From contig JALVKT010000078.1 of NCBI GenBank assembly GCA_027027675.1, forward strand, positions 1-37,249: a stretch of 37,249 nucleotides of DNA, given 5' to 3'. The translations under genes were made by a program, and so were the position numbers. The DNA comes from Thermofilaceae archaeon (lineage in GTDB: Archaea > Thermoproteota > Thermoprotei > Thermofilales > Thermofilaceae). Under the pieces are notes generated by a model that searched no databases, had not been told where the DNA came from, and was given only the letters and a program-made list of their open reading frames with translations. Below, in pieces: positions 23,592 through 32,344 of the stretch. Position 1 is the first letter of the stretch. Every line of letters begins with the position of its first letter.

Positions 23592-24263
23592 GTGCGCCAC
23601 TATTTTTATTCTCCCGAACAAGGGTTAGACTTTGAGTATATCATGTCCACCAGGGCCCGAGTGTTAGCGCTCCTAAAGGAATTCTTTACGAAGAGGGAGA
23701 TGGAGGTTGAGGAGGGGGGCAGCCTAGATCTATCTGTAAAGGACGGTAACAACCTCGTAGGGGTAAAGGTCTCCCTAGGCCCACTTGTGAGGAGGGACGT
23801 GGAAGAACTTATGGTGAAAGCGCCGGAGCTGGAATATGATAAGCTCTACATAGCGGTGCCTGCGAAGTATGTCTCCATGCTTCCACCCCTAGATATAATC
23901 CGTGAGGCGGGTATAGGAGTGCTTGAGGTTTCCTCGGACACTGTCAGGGTGCTCGTATTCCCCCGTTCCAGGAGGGCCGGGCATAGGGGAGGAGTGCCTC
24001 GTGAAGAAATAGCTGAGCTTAGGGCAGAAGTAGAGCGGCTGAAAGACGAGGTTAGAAGGCTTAAAGGCGTAGTTGCCAGGGTTGAGAGCCTGGAGCGCAG
24101 ACTCGCCGCGTTGGAGAGGCAGAAGAGAAGGGGTATGGCCGCACCAGTTCCAAAAGCCAAGGTCACCGTAGAAGGGGTTACGGAGAAAAGCCCTGAAGGC
24201 GTGCCCAGCTTTGCCGCAGATAACCCGTGGCTTACAATACTTTCAAAGAGGGGGGAGAAGTGA
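23592..24263 (+). CDS. Coiled-coil protein downstream of crenactin, candidate arcadin-2-like (likely start ATG at 23643)
   Basis: N-terminal globular region, coiled coil EEIAELRAEVERLKDEVRRLKGVVARVESLERRLAALERQ, linker, then short C-terminal motif FAADNPWLTILSKRGEK. Confidence 0.6.
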   Translation: MRHYFYSPEQGLDFEYIMSTRARVLALLKEFFTKREMEVEEGGSLDLSVKDGNNLVGVKVSLGPLVRRDVEELMVKAPELEYDKLYIAVPAKYVSMLPPLDIIREAGIGVLEVSSDTVRVLVFPRSRRAGHRGGVPREEIAELRAEVERLKDEVRRLKGVVARVESLERRLAALERQKRRGMAAPVPKAKVTVEGVTEKSPEGVPSFAADNPWLTILSKRGEK

Positions 24264-24463
24264 GTGAAGAAGAAGAGAAAAGGGTCATAGGTAGGGGTGT
24301 CGAAAAGACAATCAGAAAATACATTAAGGAAGAAGACGGGGAGTGCGAGGAGCTGGCAATAACTATACTTGAAACATACGCATTCGGAGGTCAACGCGCG
24401 CTCAGGGAGCTCCTCGAGAAAATGCTGGGAGGTGTAAAGAGTGGTAACGCTGAGGAAACTTGA
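24260..24463 (+). CDS. Small helical protein in crenactin cluster (arcadin-3 candidate); GTG start overlapping upstream stop
   Basis: MSEEEEKRVIGRGVEKTIRKYIKEEDGECEELAITILETYAFGGQRALRELLEKMLGGVKSGNAEET; overlaps both neighbours. Confidence 0.65.
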   Translation: MSEEEEKRVIGRGVEKTIRKYIKEEDGECEELAITILETYAFGGQRALRELLEKMLGGVKSGNAEET

Positions 24464-26783
24464 GCTTGAGGGTTTTCGCTACTATAAGGACAGGTTCACG
24501 GTGGAGTTTCCTCCCGGCATCACAGTGATAGCGGGCCCCGTGGGTAGCGGGAAAAGCAGTCTTCTTGAAGCCATAGAGTACGGGCTTTTCGGGACAGACT
24601 TTGGGCTGCGGCGGCGCATGTACTCTAAGGAGGACCTTGTGAACGCGCAGAAAGGGAGGCTTCGCGTTGTCTTAGAAATAGAGGCGGAGGATGGTGTTTA
24701 CTTGGTCGAGAGGAGGTATAGCTTAGACGAGGGGGAGAAGGTTCTTCTGAGAACGCCTGACGGTGAAGAGTTTCGGAGGAGGGGAATTGTAAATGAGATG
24801 ATAAGGGAACTCCTCGGCCTAGACGTTATAGAGTATGAGAGAACGGTCTACTTAAACCAGGTGTACCTTTACCTGCTAGCCTACGGCTCCCCCGGCGTGA
24901 GGAGCCGCGTGATAGACGGGCTGCTCGGAATAGACGCCTTGGAGAGGATTGCGTCGATTATTAGGAGGTATTCCCGGGTAGTGGGGAGGAGACTTGAAGA
25001 AAAAAGGTCGGAGCTAAGGGAGCTTATCGAAGAGCTGGAGAGCGTTGAAGAGGAGGCCCGCCGTCAAAGAGAGGAAAACACAATATTTGAGAGGGAATTA
25101 GAATCGCTTCGTGAAAGGCTCGGCGAATTAGAAGAGGAAGCTGAAGAGTTAGAGAAAAGGATTGCGGAGCTGGCAGGAGTCGAAAAGGAGTTTTTCAGGC
25201 TTAGAGGAGCTCTCGAGTATCTTAGAAGGGAGGTTAGAGGCCCTATACCCCCGGTAGAAGAGCTTATAGGGGAAATTGAAAGATCGAAGAATCTGTTGCG
25301 GACGATTTTTGCCGAGTTGATACTGGAGGAGAAGCTTAAAGAGGTGGAGGAGCTTGAATGCTCCAAGGAAAACCTACGAGGATGTGTTGAAAAGCTGCGT
25401 AGCGCGTTGGAAGAAGCCTGGGAAATATACAATAAAAGAATAGAGTCAATAAAAGCGTTGAACGTAGAGGTTGAACGGAGAAGAATTCTTCTCTCCGAGC
25501 TTGAAAAGAAAATACTAGAGCTGGAGCCCCTGGTAGACGAGTATGAAAAGGCGGAGCATAGGCTTGAAGCAATTATGAGAGAGTATGGGAGCGACGATGA
25601 GCTGAGACGTAAACTGCGGGAACTGGAACTCGAGTCTAAGAAGCTTGAAGCTAGACAAATGGAGAATAGGTGCATATCGTTTCTGCGTCGCCGCCTACGT
25701 AGGGAGGTCGCCAGCAAGGGTAAGGCTCGGTGCCCAGTCTGTGGCGCCGAGGTTGACTGGGAGGTAGAGCCGTTAATAGTTGAGGAGGATTATACGGTAC
25801 AGGCCCTTGAAACAAAGATTGCGGAGATAAGGAAGATCCTTGACGAAATAAAAAGCCTAAAAGTAAAATTAGTTGACTATGAGGAAGCTGTATCACAGTA
25901 TAAGGCCCTCCTTGAAAGGAGGGAGGAAATTCTAGCCGAGATAGACAGGCTTAACGCGGAGATCGCTCAGGCAGAGATAAGGTATAAGGAGATTGGAAGC
26001 CGCCTTGTAGACGTAGAGAGAAGCTTAGCGCTCGTCCGAGAGGCTTTGGAAAAACACTCTAAGGCTGCGGAGATGGCGGAGCTAGAGGCGAAACTTGAAG
26101 CCCTCCAGAAACAGTATAGCATGTTAGAACATTTACGTAAGAAATATAAAAACATAGTGAATGAAAAAGCAGAAATAGAAAAAAGGATAATGTCCCTCGA
26201 GGCGGAAATAGAGTCACTGCATAGCATAGAATCGGAGATAGAGTCTTTGAAGTCAAAGCTGTCTCAAATAGAGAAGGAAGAGAGGGCGCTCGAAGACCTT
26301 CAAAGAAAGCTCGACTGCGCCTTCAAGTTATACAAGAGCGTCCAGTTCAAGATAAGAAGGGATCTTGTAGAAAGAATAAGCGAGTACATGCGCTTAATCC
26401 TTTCCAGGGTGTATCCCTACAGGGACCTCGAAGACGTCAGGCTAAGCGTCGAAGAAAAAGAGGGAAAAAGCGTTTACACGGTCGAGGTTAAAATGAACGG
26501 TGAATGGAGCAACTTTTCGGCGAGGCTCAGTGAAGGGCAAAAAACCGTTGTTATATTGTCGCTACTCCTCTCATTCTATAAAACAGTTAGCCATAACGTC
26601 CACTTCCTCCTACTAGACGAGCCGGTGCCCAACGTCGACATACGCGTCAAAGAGTCGATATTCAGGGGCGTCTCGGAGGTACTCGGCGTAAAGCAGGTAG
26701 TATTTACCACTCAGAGCGTAGACGCGGCTAAAAAGGCGGGGAACATTCACGTGGTAGAGCTTGCGCGGAGAGAGGTGGCCTAG
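24441..26783 (+). CDS. Rad50/SMC-like ATPase with zinc hook (arcadin-4-like)
   Basis: VIAGPVGSGKSSLLEAIEYGLFG, long coiled coil with CPVC hook (ARCPVCGAEVDWE), SARLSEGQKTVVILSLLLSF signature, HFLLLDEPVPNVD. Confidence 0.85.
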   Translation: MVTLRKLELEGFRYYKDRFTVEFPPGITVIAGPVGSGKSSLLEAIEYGLFGTDFGLRRRMYSKEDLVNAQKGRLRVVLEIEAEDGVYLVERRYSLDEGEKVLLRTPDGEEFRRRGIVNEMIRELLGLDVIEYERTVYLNQVYLYLLAYGSPGVRSRVIDGLLGIDALERIASIIRRYSRVVGRRLEEKRSELRELIEELESVEEEARRQREENTIFERELESLRERLGELEEEAEELEKRIAELAGVEKEFFRLRGALEYLRREVRGPIPPVEELIGEIERSKNLLRTIFAELILEEKLKEVEELECSKENLRGCVEKLRSALEEAWEIYNKRIESIKALNVEVERRRILLSELEKKILELEPLVDEYEKAEHRLEAIMREYGSDDELRRKLRELELESKKLEARQMENRCISFLRRRLRREVASKGKARCPVCGAEVDWEVEPLIVEEDYTVQALETKIAEIRKILDEIKSLKVKLVDYEEAVSQYKALLERREEILAEIDRLNAEIAQAEIRYKEIGSRLVDVERSLALVREALEKHSKAAEMAELEAKLEALQKQYSMLEHLRKKYKNIVNEKAEIEKRIMSLEAEIESLHSIESEIESLKSKLSQIEKEERALEDLQRKLDCAFKLYKSVQFKIRRDLVERISEYMRLILSRVYPYRDLEDVRLSVEEKEGKSVYTVEVKMNGEWSNFSARLSEGQKTVVILSLLLSFYKTVSHNVHFLLLDEPVPNVDIRVKESIFRGVSEVLGVKQVVFTTQSVDAAKKAGNIHVVELARREVA

Positions 26784-26784
26784 G

Positions 26785-26940
26785 ATGGGAGGGGACTTGG
26801 TAAAAATAAGTTTCAGGCTTCCCCGCAAGCAGTTAGAAGCTATAGAAAAGCTTGTTGAAAGGGGCGAGTACGCGTCGATATCCGAGTTTGTAAGGGAAGC
26901 AGTTGAGCGCTTAATATCGGAATACGGCGATGAAGAGTAA
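26785..26940 (+). CDS. Ribbon-helix-helix (CopG/Arc-like) protein, 51 aa (not in ORF track)
   Basis: MGGDLVKISFRLPRKQLEAIEKLVERGEYASISEFVREAVERLISEYGDEE*; starts 1 nt after the Rad50-like stop. Confidence 0.8.
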   Translation: MGGDLVKISFRLPRKQLEAIEKLVERGEYASISEFVREAVERLISEYGDEE

Positions 26941-27002
26941 GCACGCGCATTTACCGTTAGATTAATTTTTGCGAACACACCGCCTATGCTTTAGGTGCAG
27001 CT

Positions 27003-27797
27003 ATGGAGAGAAGACTTGTGGAGGAGCACGCGGCCCCCGCTGCTCGAGAAAGAAGGGGCTACGAACTGGTCAAACTCGGCATAAAAGGTTTAGACGAGAA
27101 AATAAAGGGTGTTCTCAAAAGTAGAAGCTACCTGGTTTCGGGGGAGACGGGCACTGGGAAAACCCTCTTCTCCCTGGGCTTTCTCCTCTACGGTGCGATG
27201 CACGGCGAGCCGGGCATATACGTCCTCGTAGACGAGGAATACGACGACTTTGTCAAGGGTGCATATGACTTCGGCTGGGATCTCGAGTACCTCATAGACA
27301 ACGACTTACTCTCCATAATGACTATCCTCCCAGACTTTATTGACCGCGTGAAGAACAAGCCTGTGGACACCATAGTAATGTCAATCGTGGAAAGCATAGT
27401 TGAGGAGGCCAGACGTATAGGCGCTCAGAGACTAGTCATAGACCCCGTAGCGCCGCTAGTCGTGAACGAGAACGATGTAGCTTGGATGAGGGAGTACATT
27501 AGAAGCCTTGTAATCAACATTGAGAAACGTATCGGCACTACAAACATAATTACCAGCGAGATACCCACGGGAAGCACTAAGCTGAGCAGGTTCGGCGTGG
27601 AGGAGTTCCTCGCCGCAGGAGTATTCATACTTGGACTCGAGAGAATAAAGGACAAGTTCTACAGGACAATCTTCGTTAGAAAGATGAGGTGGAGGCCAGT
27701 TCACCCAGAGATATACGTCTTCAAGATAGTACAGGGCCAAGGAATAGTCGTCGGCGAGCCACTGAGCGAGGTCGCCAAAGCGCGCGGTGTGAAATAG
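27003..27797 (+). CDS. KaiC/RadA-like RecA-superfamily ATPase
   Basis: LGIKGLDEKIKGVLKSRSYLVSGETGTGKTLFSLGFLLYGAMHGEPGIYVLVDE...RLVIDPVAPLV. Confidence 0.88.
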   Translation: MERRLVEEHAAPAARERRGYELVKLGIKGLDEKIKGVLKSRSYLVSGETGTGKTLFSLGFLLYGAMHGEPGIYVLVDEEYDDFVKGAYDFGWDLEYLIDNDLLSIMTILPDFIDRVKNKPVDTIVMSIVESIVEEARRIGAQRLVIDPVAPLVVNENDVAWMREYIRSLVINIEKRIGTTNIITSEIPTGSTKLSRFGVEEFLAAGVFILGLERIKDKFYRTIFVRKMRWRPVHPEIYVFKIVQGQGIVVGEPLSEVAKARGVK

Positions 27798-27922
27798 GGG
27801 TCAGCACTGGTGTCTACTCTCATCTCTTAGCGTCGATATTACCAGCCCTCCTCATCCCCCACTTCAGCCGTTACTCCGCATTTTTATATATGTGAGCCGC
27901 AGCGGTGTCATAGGGTACCCTT

Positions 27923-28234
27923 ATGGCGAAAAGGGCGTACGTTAAGGTTCATAGGACAAGCTACGGCTCAATAGTGGCGGTATGCGACGAGGAGCTGCTT
28001 GGCAGGGAAATAGTAGACGGGGACCTGAAGCTTGTCGTGAGCAGAGACTTCTATGGAGGCGCATTGGTGAGCGTCGACGAACTGCCCCGCTACGTAAGGG
28101 AGGCTACGATGGCCAACATTTTAGGCAATAACTCGGTGAAGGCGCTCACAAAGGTTTATCCATCGATAATGGAGGCGGCTATCAGGCTAGGTGGCGTGCT
28201 ACATGTCCAGGTTTTCAATTCTAAAGAGTGGTAA
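27923..28234 (+). CDS. DUF424-family protein
   Basis: VKVHRTSYGSIVAVCDEELLGREIVDGDLKLVVSRDFYGGALVSVDE...MANILGNNSVKA; upstream of NMD3. Confidence 0.8.
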   Translation: MAKRAYVKVHRTSYGSIVAVCDEELLGREIVDGDLKLVVSRDFYGGALVSVDELPRYVREATMANILGNNSVKALTKVYPSIMEAAIRLGGVLHVQVFNSKEW

Positions 28235-29276
28235 GGAAATATCATGTCCACAGTGTGGAAGGCCAACGCGGATTCTCATAAACGGGGTATGTCCAGAGTG
28301 CTTTAGAAGGGAGAACCCTCTAGCCACAGTTCCGGAGAAGATAAGCCTAAAAGTGTGCAGGATTTGCGGCGCCGTAGAGGTGCCCAGCGGCAGGTGGGTT
28401 AGGAGGGACTTCGAAGAAGTGGTGAAGACGGTCTTAAAGGGCGAGGTGGAGAAGCGGGGTGAAGTGAAGGCCGTCGATGTAGTCTATGATGGTGGAGACT
28501 ACGCTAAAGTTAGGGTCTACGGACGAGCCCATGACGCATTGCCCCATGATTACTGGGAGGAATACCTGGTTAAAGTGGAGAGGAAGAGCGCCGTATGCCC
28601 TGCATGTGTAAAGCTTATCTCGAAAAAGGAAGAAGCTAGGATTCAGGTAAGGGCGCTTCACAGAGCCCTTACACTCGCCGAGAAAAAGATGATAAAGTCT
28701 ATCGCGGAAAGCTCTCTAACAAGGTCTTGGGAAAAGGGTAGGGCGGCTCAGCCAATAAGGGTTGAAGAGGGAGAGCAGGGAATAGACATAGTCCTTGCCT
28801 CAAGGGAGGCTGCCCGGGAACTCGTCTCGGCGTTGTCGTCTAAAATGTTCTTCGACGTGCTGGAAACGTCGAAAGACGTGGGTATAGATGAGAGTGGTAG
28901 GGGAAAGCGCAGGGTCACCTATAGGCTTCTCCTACCTCCCTTCAGGGAAGGAGACATCGTGGAATACAAGGACAAAGTATACCTTATAAAGAGAATTAGC
29001 AGGGGGAGAATGTCGCTTTTCTCTCTAGGCAACCTAAGCGAGACATCCCTCGGCATGACGAAGAGAGCCTATAGAGACGTTAAAACGCTTGCAGGCCTCA
29101 AGGATCTCGAGGAAGGCATGGTGGTGTCCATAGAGCCGCCCTACGTCATGGTGATGAGCCTAAAAAACTTTGAAAGCTTCGAAGTAAAGCTTTCGGGCGG
29201 CTTTGACTCCCTAACTGAAGGCTCACGTGTAAGAGTGTTTAGACATAGAGGAAAAACTTACATTGTCCCCCTATAG
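28203..29276 (+). CDS. NMD3-family ribosome export/assembly protein
   Basis: CPQCGRPTRILINGVCPECFRRENPLATVPEKISLKVCRICGAVEVPSGRW and second Cys pair VCPACVKL; start ATG 28203 inside the previous gene's 3' end. Confidence 0.88.
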   Translation: MSRFSILKSGKEISCPQCGRPTRILINGVCPECFRRENPLATVPEKISLKVCRICGAVEVPSGRWVRRDFEEVVKTVLKGEVEKRGEVKAVDVVYDGGDYAKVRVYGRAHDALPHDYWEEYLVKVERKSAVCPACVKLISKKEEARIQVRALHRALTLAEKKMIKSIAESSLTRSWEKGRAAQPIRVEEGEQGIDIVLASREAARELVSALSSKMFFDVLETSKDVGIDESGRGKRRVTYRLLLPPFREGDIVEYKDKVYLIKRISRGRMSLFSLGNLSETSLGMTKRAYRDVKTLAGLKDLEEGMVVSIEPPYVMVMSLKNFESFEVKLSGGFDSLTEGSRVRVFRHRGKTYIVPL

Positions 29277-29328
29277 CAGCCGCGCGCCGTGAAGGAGCCT
29301 TATAACCTCGCAGGCGTTACTCTATAAC

Positions 29329-30090
29329 GTGGGTGCCGTGGCGCCAAGACCCTGTAGACGTGTGAACGAGATAGACGTTGCGTTTGTAGAGCCGCTTTAC
29401 GACCAAAACGTGGGTTTCATCGCTAGGGCCATGAAGAACTTTTGCCTGGGAAGGCTTGTTTTAGTAAATCCTCGCTGTCCATTAGGGGTAGAGGCTATAA
29501 AGTATTCAATGCATGGCGTTGACAAGCTGAAAAACGCTGTTTTCATGAAAAGCGTGGAGAACCTTGTAAGCTCATACGACTACGTGCTTTGTAGCACGGG
29601 AAAAATCGGGTCCTCCATTATTAGGCGGAGCATGACCCCCGAGGAGGCTGCGAAAAGGATAGTGTCTTTTACGGGAAGGAGGGTTGTGGTGATAGGAAGA
29701 GAGGACAGGGGCCTTTCAAACGAGGAGCTAAAACTCTGTGACGCCATCGTCACAATACCTGCGAACCCTGAATACCCCATTCTTAACGCATCCCATGCAG
29801 CCACAATCTTGTTCTATATAATATATCGCACAGCACATGAAAACGTTAAAGTTATCGAGCGCCCCTCGCGCGAGGAACTCGAACACTTCATAGAATACCT
29901 CACTCTTCTAGCAAAGGAGCTTGGAATGAGGGAGGAGAAAGTAGACGGCCTAAAAACGGCTGCCCGCAGGCTGCTCGCAGAAACCACGGCTCCAGCACAA
30001 GACCTCTCGCTTTTATTCGGCGTTATACGCAAGAGCTACGAGAAAATACGTGCTCTGAAAGACCTGGAAAGAGGAGCTAAACCCGAATAG
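29329..30090 (+). CDS. trmJ: SpoU/TrmJ-family RNA 2'-O-methyltransferase
   Basis: VAFVEPLYDQNVGFIARAMKNFCLGRLVLVNPRCP, VIGREDRGLSNEELKLCDAIVTIPANPEYPILNASHAATI. Confidence 0.9.
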   Translation: MGAVAPRPCRRVNEIDVAFVEPLYDQNVGFIARAMKNFCLGRLVLVNPRCPLGVEAIKYSMHGVDKLKNAVFMKSVENLVSSYDYVLCSTGKIGSSIIRRSMTPEEAAKRIVSFTGRRVVVIGREDRGLSNEELKLCDAIVTIPANPEYPILNASHAATILFYIIYRTAHENVKVIERPSREELEHFIEYLTLLAKELGMREEKVDGLKTAARRLLAETTAPAQDLSLLFGVIRKSYEKIRALKDLERGAKPE

Positions 30091-30130
30091 CTTATATCTA
30101 CTGTCTGGCAGATGAGTGTGGTGTGTGTAG

Positions 30131-30640
30131 ATGCCCCTTAGACCCGGTAAATGCTACAGACATTTTGGAACGCCACCCTATACCAGGCTCGAATACATAA
30201 AGAGCAGGCCACCAGTGCTCGTACCCAAGTTCGACCTCGGCAACTCTAGGGGCAACTTCCCCGTCACAGTTAAGCTTGTGGTTACAAGGGCGGGACAGAT
30301 AAGGGCGAACGCCCTCGAAGCGGCGAGGCAGCACGCAAACAAGTACATGGCTAGAAAGGTTGGAGAACAAAACTACTTTATGCGCATAGTAACCTATCCC
30401 CACCACATCCTAAGGGAAAACAAGATGATGGCAATGGCGGGCGCCGACCGTCTCCAGGACGGCATGAGGCTCTCCTTCGGGACACCTATTGGCAGGGCCG
30501 CCCGCGTTAGGAAGGGACAGGTGGTTATCTACATTAAGGTTAGGCCCCAGCACATCGAGGTTGCTAAGGAGGCTCTGAGGAGAGCTGCCTCGAAGCTCTC
30601 CCTTCCGGCGAGGATAATCATAGAAGAGGAGAATAATTAA
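30131..30640 (+). CDS. rpl10e: 50S ribosomal protein L10e (L16 family)
   Basis: MPLRPGKCYRHF...GTPPYTRLEYI, RIVTYPHHILRENKMMAMAGADRLQDGMRLSFGTPIGRAARV. Confidence 0.94.
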   Translation: MPLRPGKCYRHFGTPPYTRLEYIKSRPPVLVPKFDLGNSRGNFPVTVKLVVTRAGQIRANALEAARQHANKYMARKVGEQNYFMRIVTYPHHILRENKMMAMAGADRLQDGMRLSFGTPIGRAARVRKGQVVIYIKVRPQHIEVAKEALRRAASKLSLPARIIIEEENN

Positions 30641-30687
30641 CCACCTTAATTTTATAGTCAAACTATTTATCCGGAGAGAGCCACATT

Positions 30688-31425
30688 ATGCGTAGCACTA
30701 TTATAGGGGGTTATATGAAGGAGCTGCACACCAGGCGCATAGAGGCTGCCATTGATGTGTGGAGTAAAATACTTCGGGGCGAGATAAGTTCCAGGGAGCA
30801 ACTGGTAGACTACGTGGAGCGGCTATACAGTATAAACGGGATAGAGCCTATACGGGGGAAGACGAAGATAAATATCTTCGACAAAGAGCTTGCAACAGTC
30901 TACCTTGTCGGCCGTTACGGTTTAGGCCTAGACGACGAGGAATTCGCCAAGTATTCAGGGCTTTTCCCCATAGAGCTGCACGCCGAAAAGGTTATCGAAA
31001 AAGTGCTTGAAGGCGCGGATCCCAGGAGTGCCATGGAGGAAGAGTATGGAGAGATCGACGAGAACCTTGTTTTCCGGGTTTTAAGGCTGGCTATGACGGC
31101 GGTGCTGCTGGGGTTCATGAGGGAAGAAGAATTTATTAGAGTTCTCGAGAGGTTCGAGGAAACCTTTGATGAGTATAAGAGGAAAATACAGGGGTTCAAG
31201 AGGTTCTACATAGCTTTCCGGGTAGCGGAGGAGGTGGCCGCCAGCCGCATCAGGAATCGCATAGAGAAGGAGGCCTTTAAACACGCGCTCTGCCTGAGGC
31301 TAAAAGCTGAAAAGGTCGCTCCGCCCGACTGGCTTGTACGTGAAATAGCGATAAACGTCCTAGGAGCCCCAGAGTATAGGGTAAACGACGCGTTAAGGAC
31401 TAATGGAGTTGAAGCTAGAATATAA
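30688..31425 (+). CDS. DUF2192-like crenarchaeal protein
   Basis: Helical RRIEAAIDVWSKILRGEISSREQLVDYVERLYSINGIEPIRGKTKINIFDKELATVYLVGRYGLG; family recalled, not searched. Start may be the Met in MKELHTRR. Confidence 0.6.
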   Translation: MRSTIIGGYMKELHTRRIEAAIDVWSKILRGEISSREQLVDYVERLYSINGIEPIRGKTKINIFDKELATVYLVGRYGLGLDDEEFAKYSGLFPIELHAEKVIEKVLEGADPRSAMEEEYGEIDENLVFRVLRLAMTAVLLGFMREEEFIRVLERFEETFDEYKRKIQGFKRFYIAFRVAEEVAASRIRNRIEKEAFKHALCLRLKAEKVAPPDWLVREIAINVLGAPEYRVNDALRTNGVEARI

Positions 31426-31476
31426 CCTTGGGAAACCTATTTTAGATGGGCCCTCAGCCTAATCCTAGGTCATCTT

Positions 31477-31770
31477 ATGCCTAAGAAGAGAAAGAGCAGG
31501 GGAAGACATAAGGGTGGGAAAGGTAAGGAGGATCTCGTCCAGTGCGACGAGTGCGGAGCTCTAATACCGCGCTCCAAGGCAATCAAAATTACAAAGCCGG
31601 TAATTCCCATAGACTACCAGCTGGCAAGGGAGCTCCGGCAGAAGGGCGCGGTGATACCACAGTACTATGTCACAAAGTATCTCTGCGTTAAGTGTGCCAT
31701 ACACAGGGGGATAGTGAAGATAAGGGCCGAAGATGAACGCAAAAAGATACCTAGACAGTATAGGTTCTAA
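31477..31770 (+). CDS. rps26e: 30S ribosomal protein S26e
   Basis: KRKSRGRHKGGKGKEDLVQCDECGALIPRSKAIKITKPVIPIDYQL...YVTKYLCVKCAIHRGIVKIRAEDERK. Confidence 0.93.
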   Translation: MPKKRKSRGRHKGGKGKEDLVQCDECGALIPRSKAIKITKPVIPIDYQLARELRQKGAVIPQYYVTKYLCVKCAIHRGIVKIRAEDERKKIPRQYRF

Positions 31771-32344
31771 GTATAAACGGGTTTTTATCATCTATTCTTC
31801 AACTGGAGCCACAGAGCCCGTTTTTACAGAAAAGACTCTGGCAACGCTCGGCGGAAGAATGGATGTAGTGGCGCGTACAGCGTTTTACGCGTTACATGAT
31901 GTAAAGCCGTGCCGGCCAGACACGCTGTTTATAGCGCACCTTGAAGGGCAGCCCTCGCCCCCCAGGCAGGTATACATAGACTGTAACTCCTCAGCGAAGA
32001 TGCCCATTGGAGAAAGGGACATGGGGAGGCTTCTGAGAACCCTTCTTGAATCCCAGGAAAGCCGCTCTACCTTCACAGGTCTGATAGACCGTCTACGGCG
32101 AAAAACCGCTGTTTATACATTACATGAAAGTGGAGAAGACATAGAGCGTGCGTTAAAACACCCAAGCCTGCCGGCAGCATTCATACTAGGCGACCAAAAA
32201 GGGTTTCCCCGGATCTATGAGGACTATCTCCTCAGATACACGGCTCCTATAAGTATAGGCCCCCGCCCCTACTTAGCAAGCCATGTTGCAGCATTCGTCA
32301 ACGAGTGGCTGGATTCAAGTTTACGTCTTCTTTCTTCGGAATAA
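31733..32344 (+). CDS. trmY: TrmY/DUF358-type SPOUT methyltransferase (tRNA Psi54 N1-methyltransferase-like)
   Basis: RVFIIYSSTGATEPVFTEKTLATLGGRMDVVARTAFYALH, LHESGEDIERAL, AAFILGDQKGFPRIYEDYLLRYTAPISIGPRPYLASHVAAFVNEWLD. Confidence 0.8.
   Translation: MNAKRYLDSIGSKYKRVFIIYSSTGATEPVFTEKTLATLGGRMDVVARTAFYALHDVKPCRPDTLFIAHLEGQPSPPRQVYIDCNSSAKMPIGERDMGRLLRTLLESQESRSTFTGLIDRLRRKTAVYTLHESGEDIERALKHPSLPAAFILGDQKGFPRIYEDYLLRYTAPISIGPRPYLASHVAAFVNEWLDSSLRLLSSE

Noticed and set aside
25064-25717. 217-aa minus-strand Ser-rich ORF inside the Rad50-like gene
   Set aside because: Ser/Leu-rich antisense reading of coiled-coil codons (a typical shadow ORF).
27798-27922. Possible ncRNA in the intergenic region before the DUF424 gene
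   Set aside because: Only a TATA-like TTTTATATATG upstream of the gene was found; no C/D or H/ACA boxes could be supported by eye.
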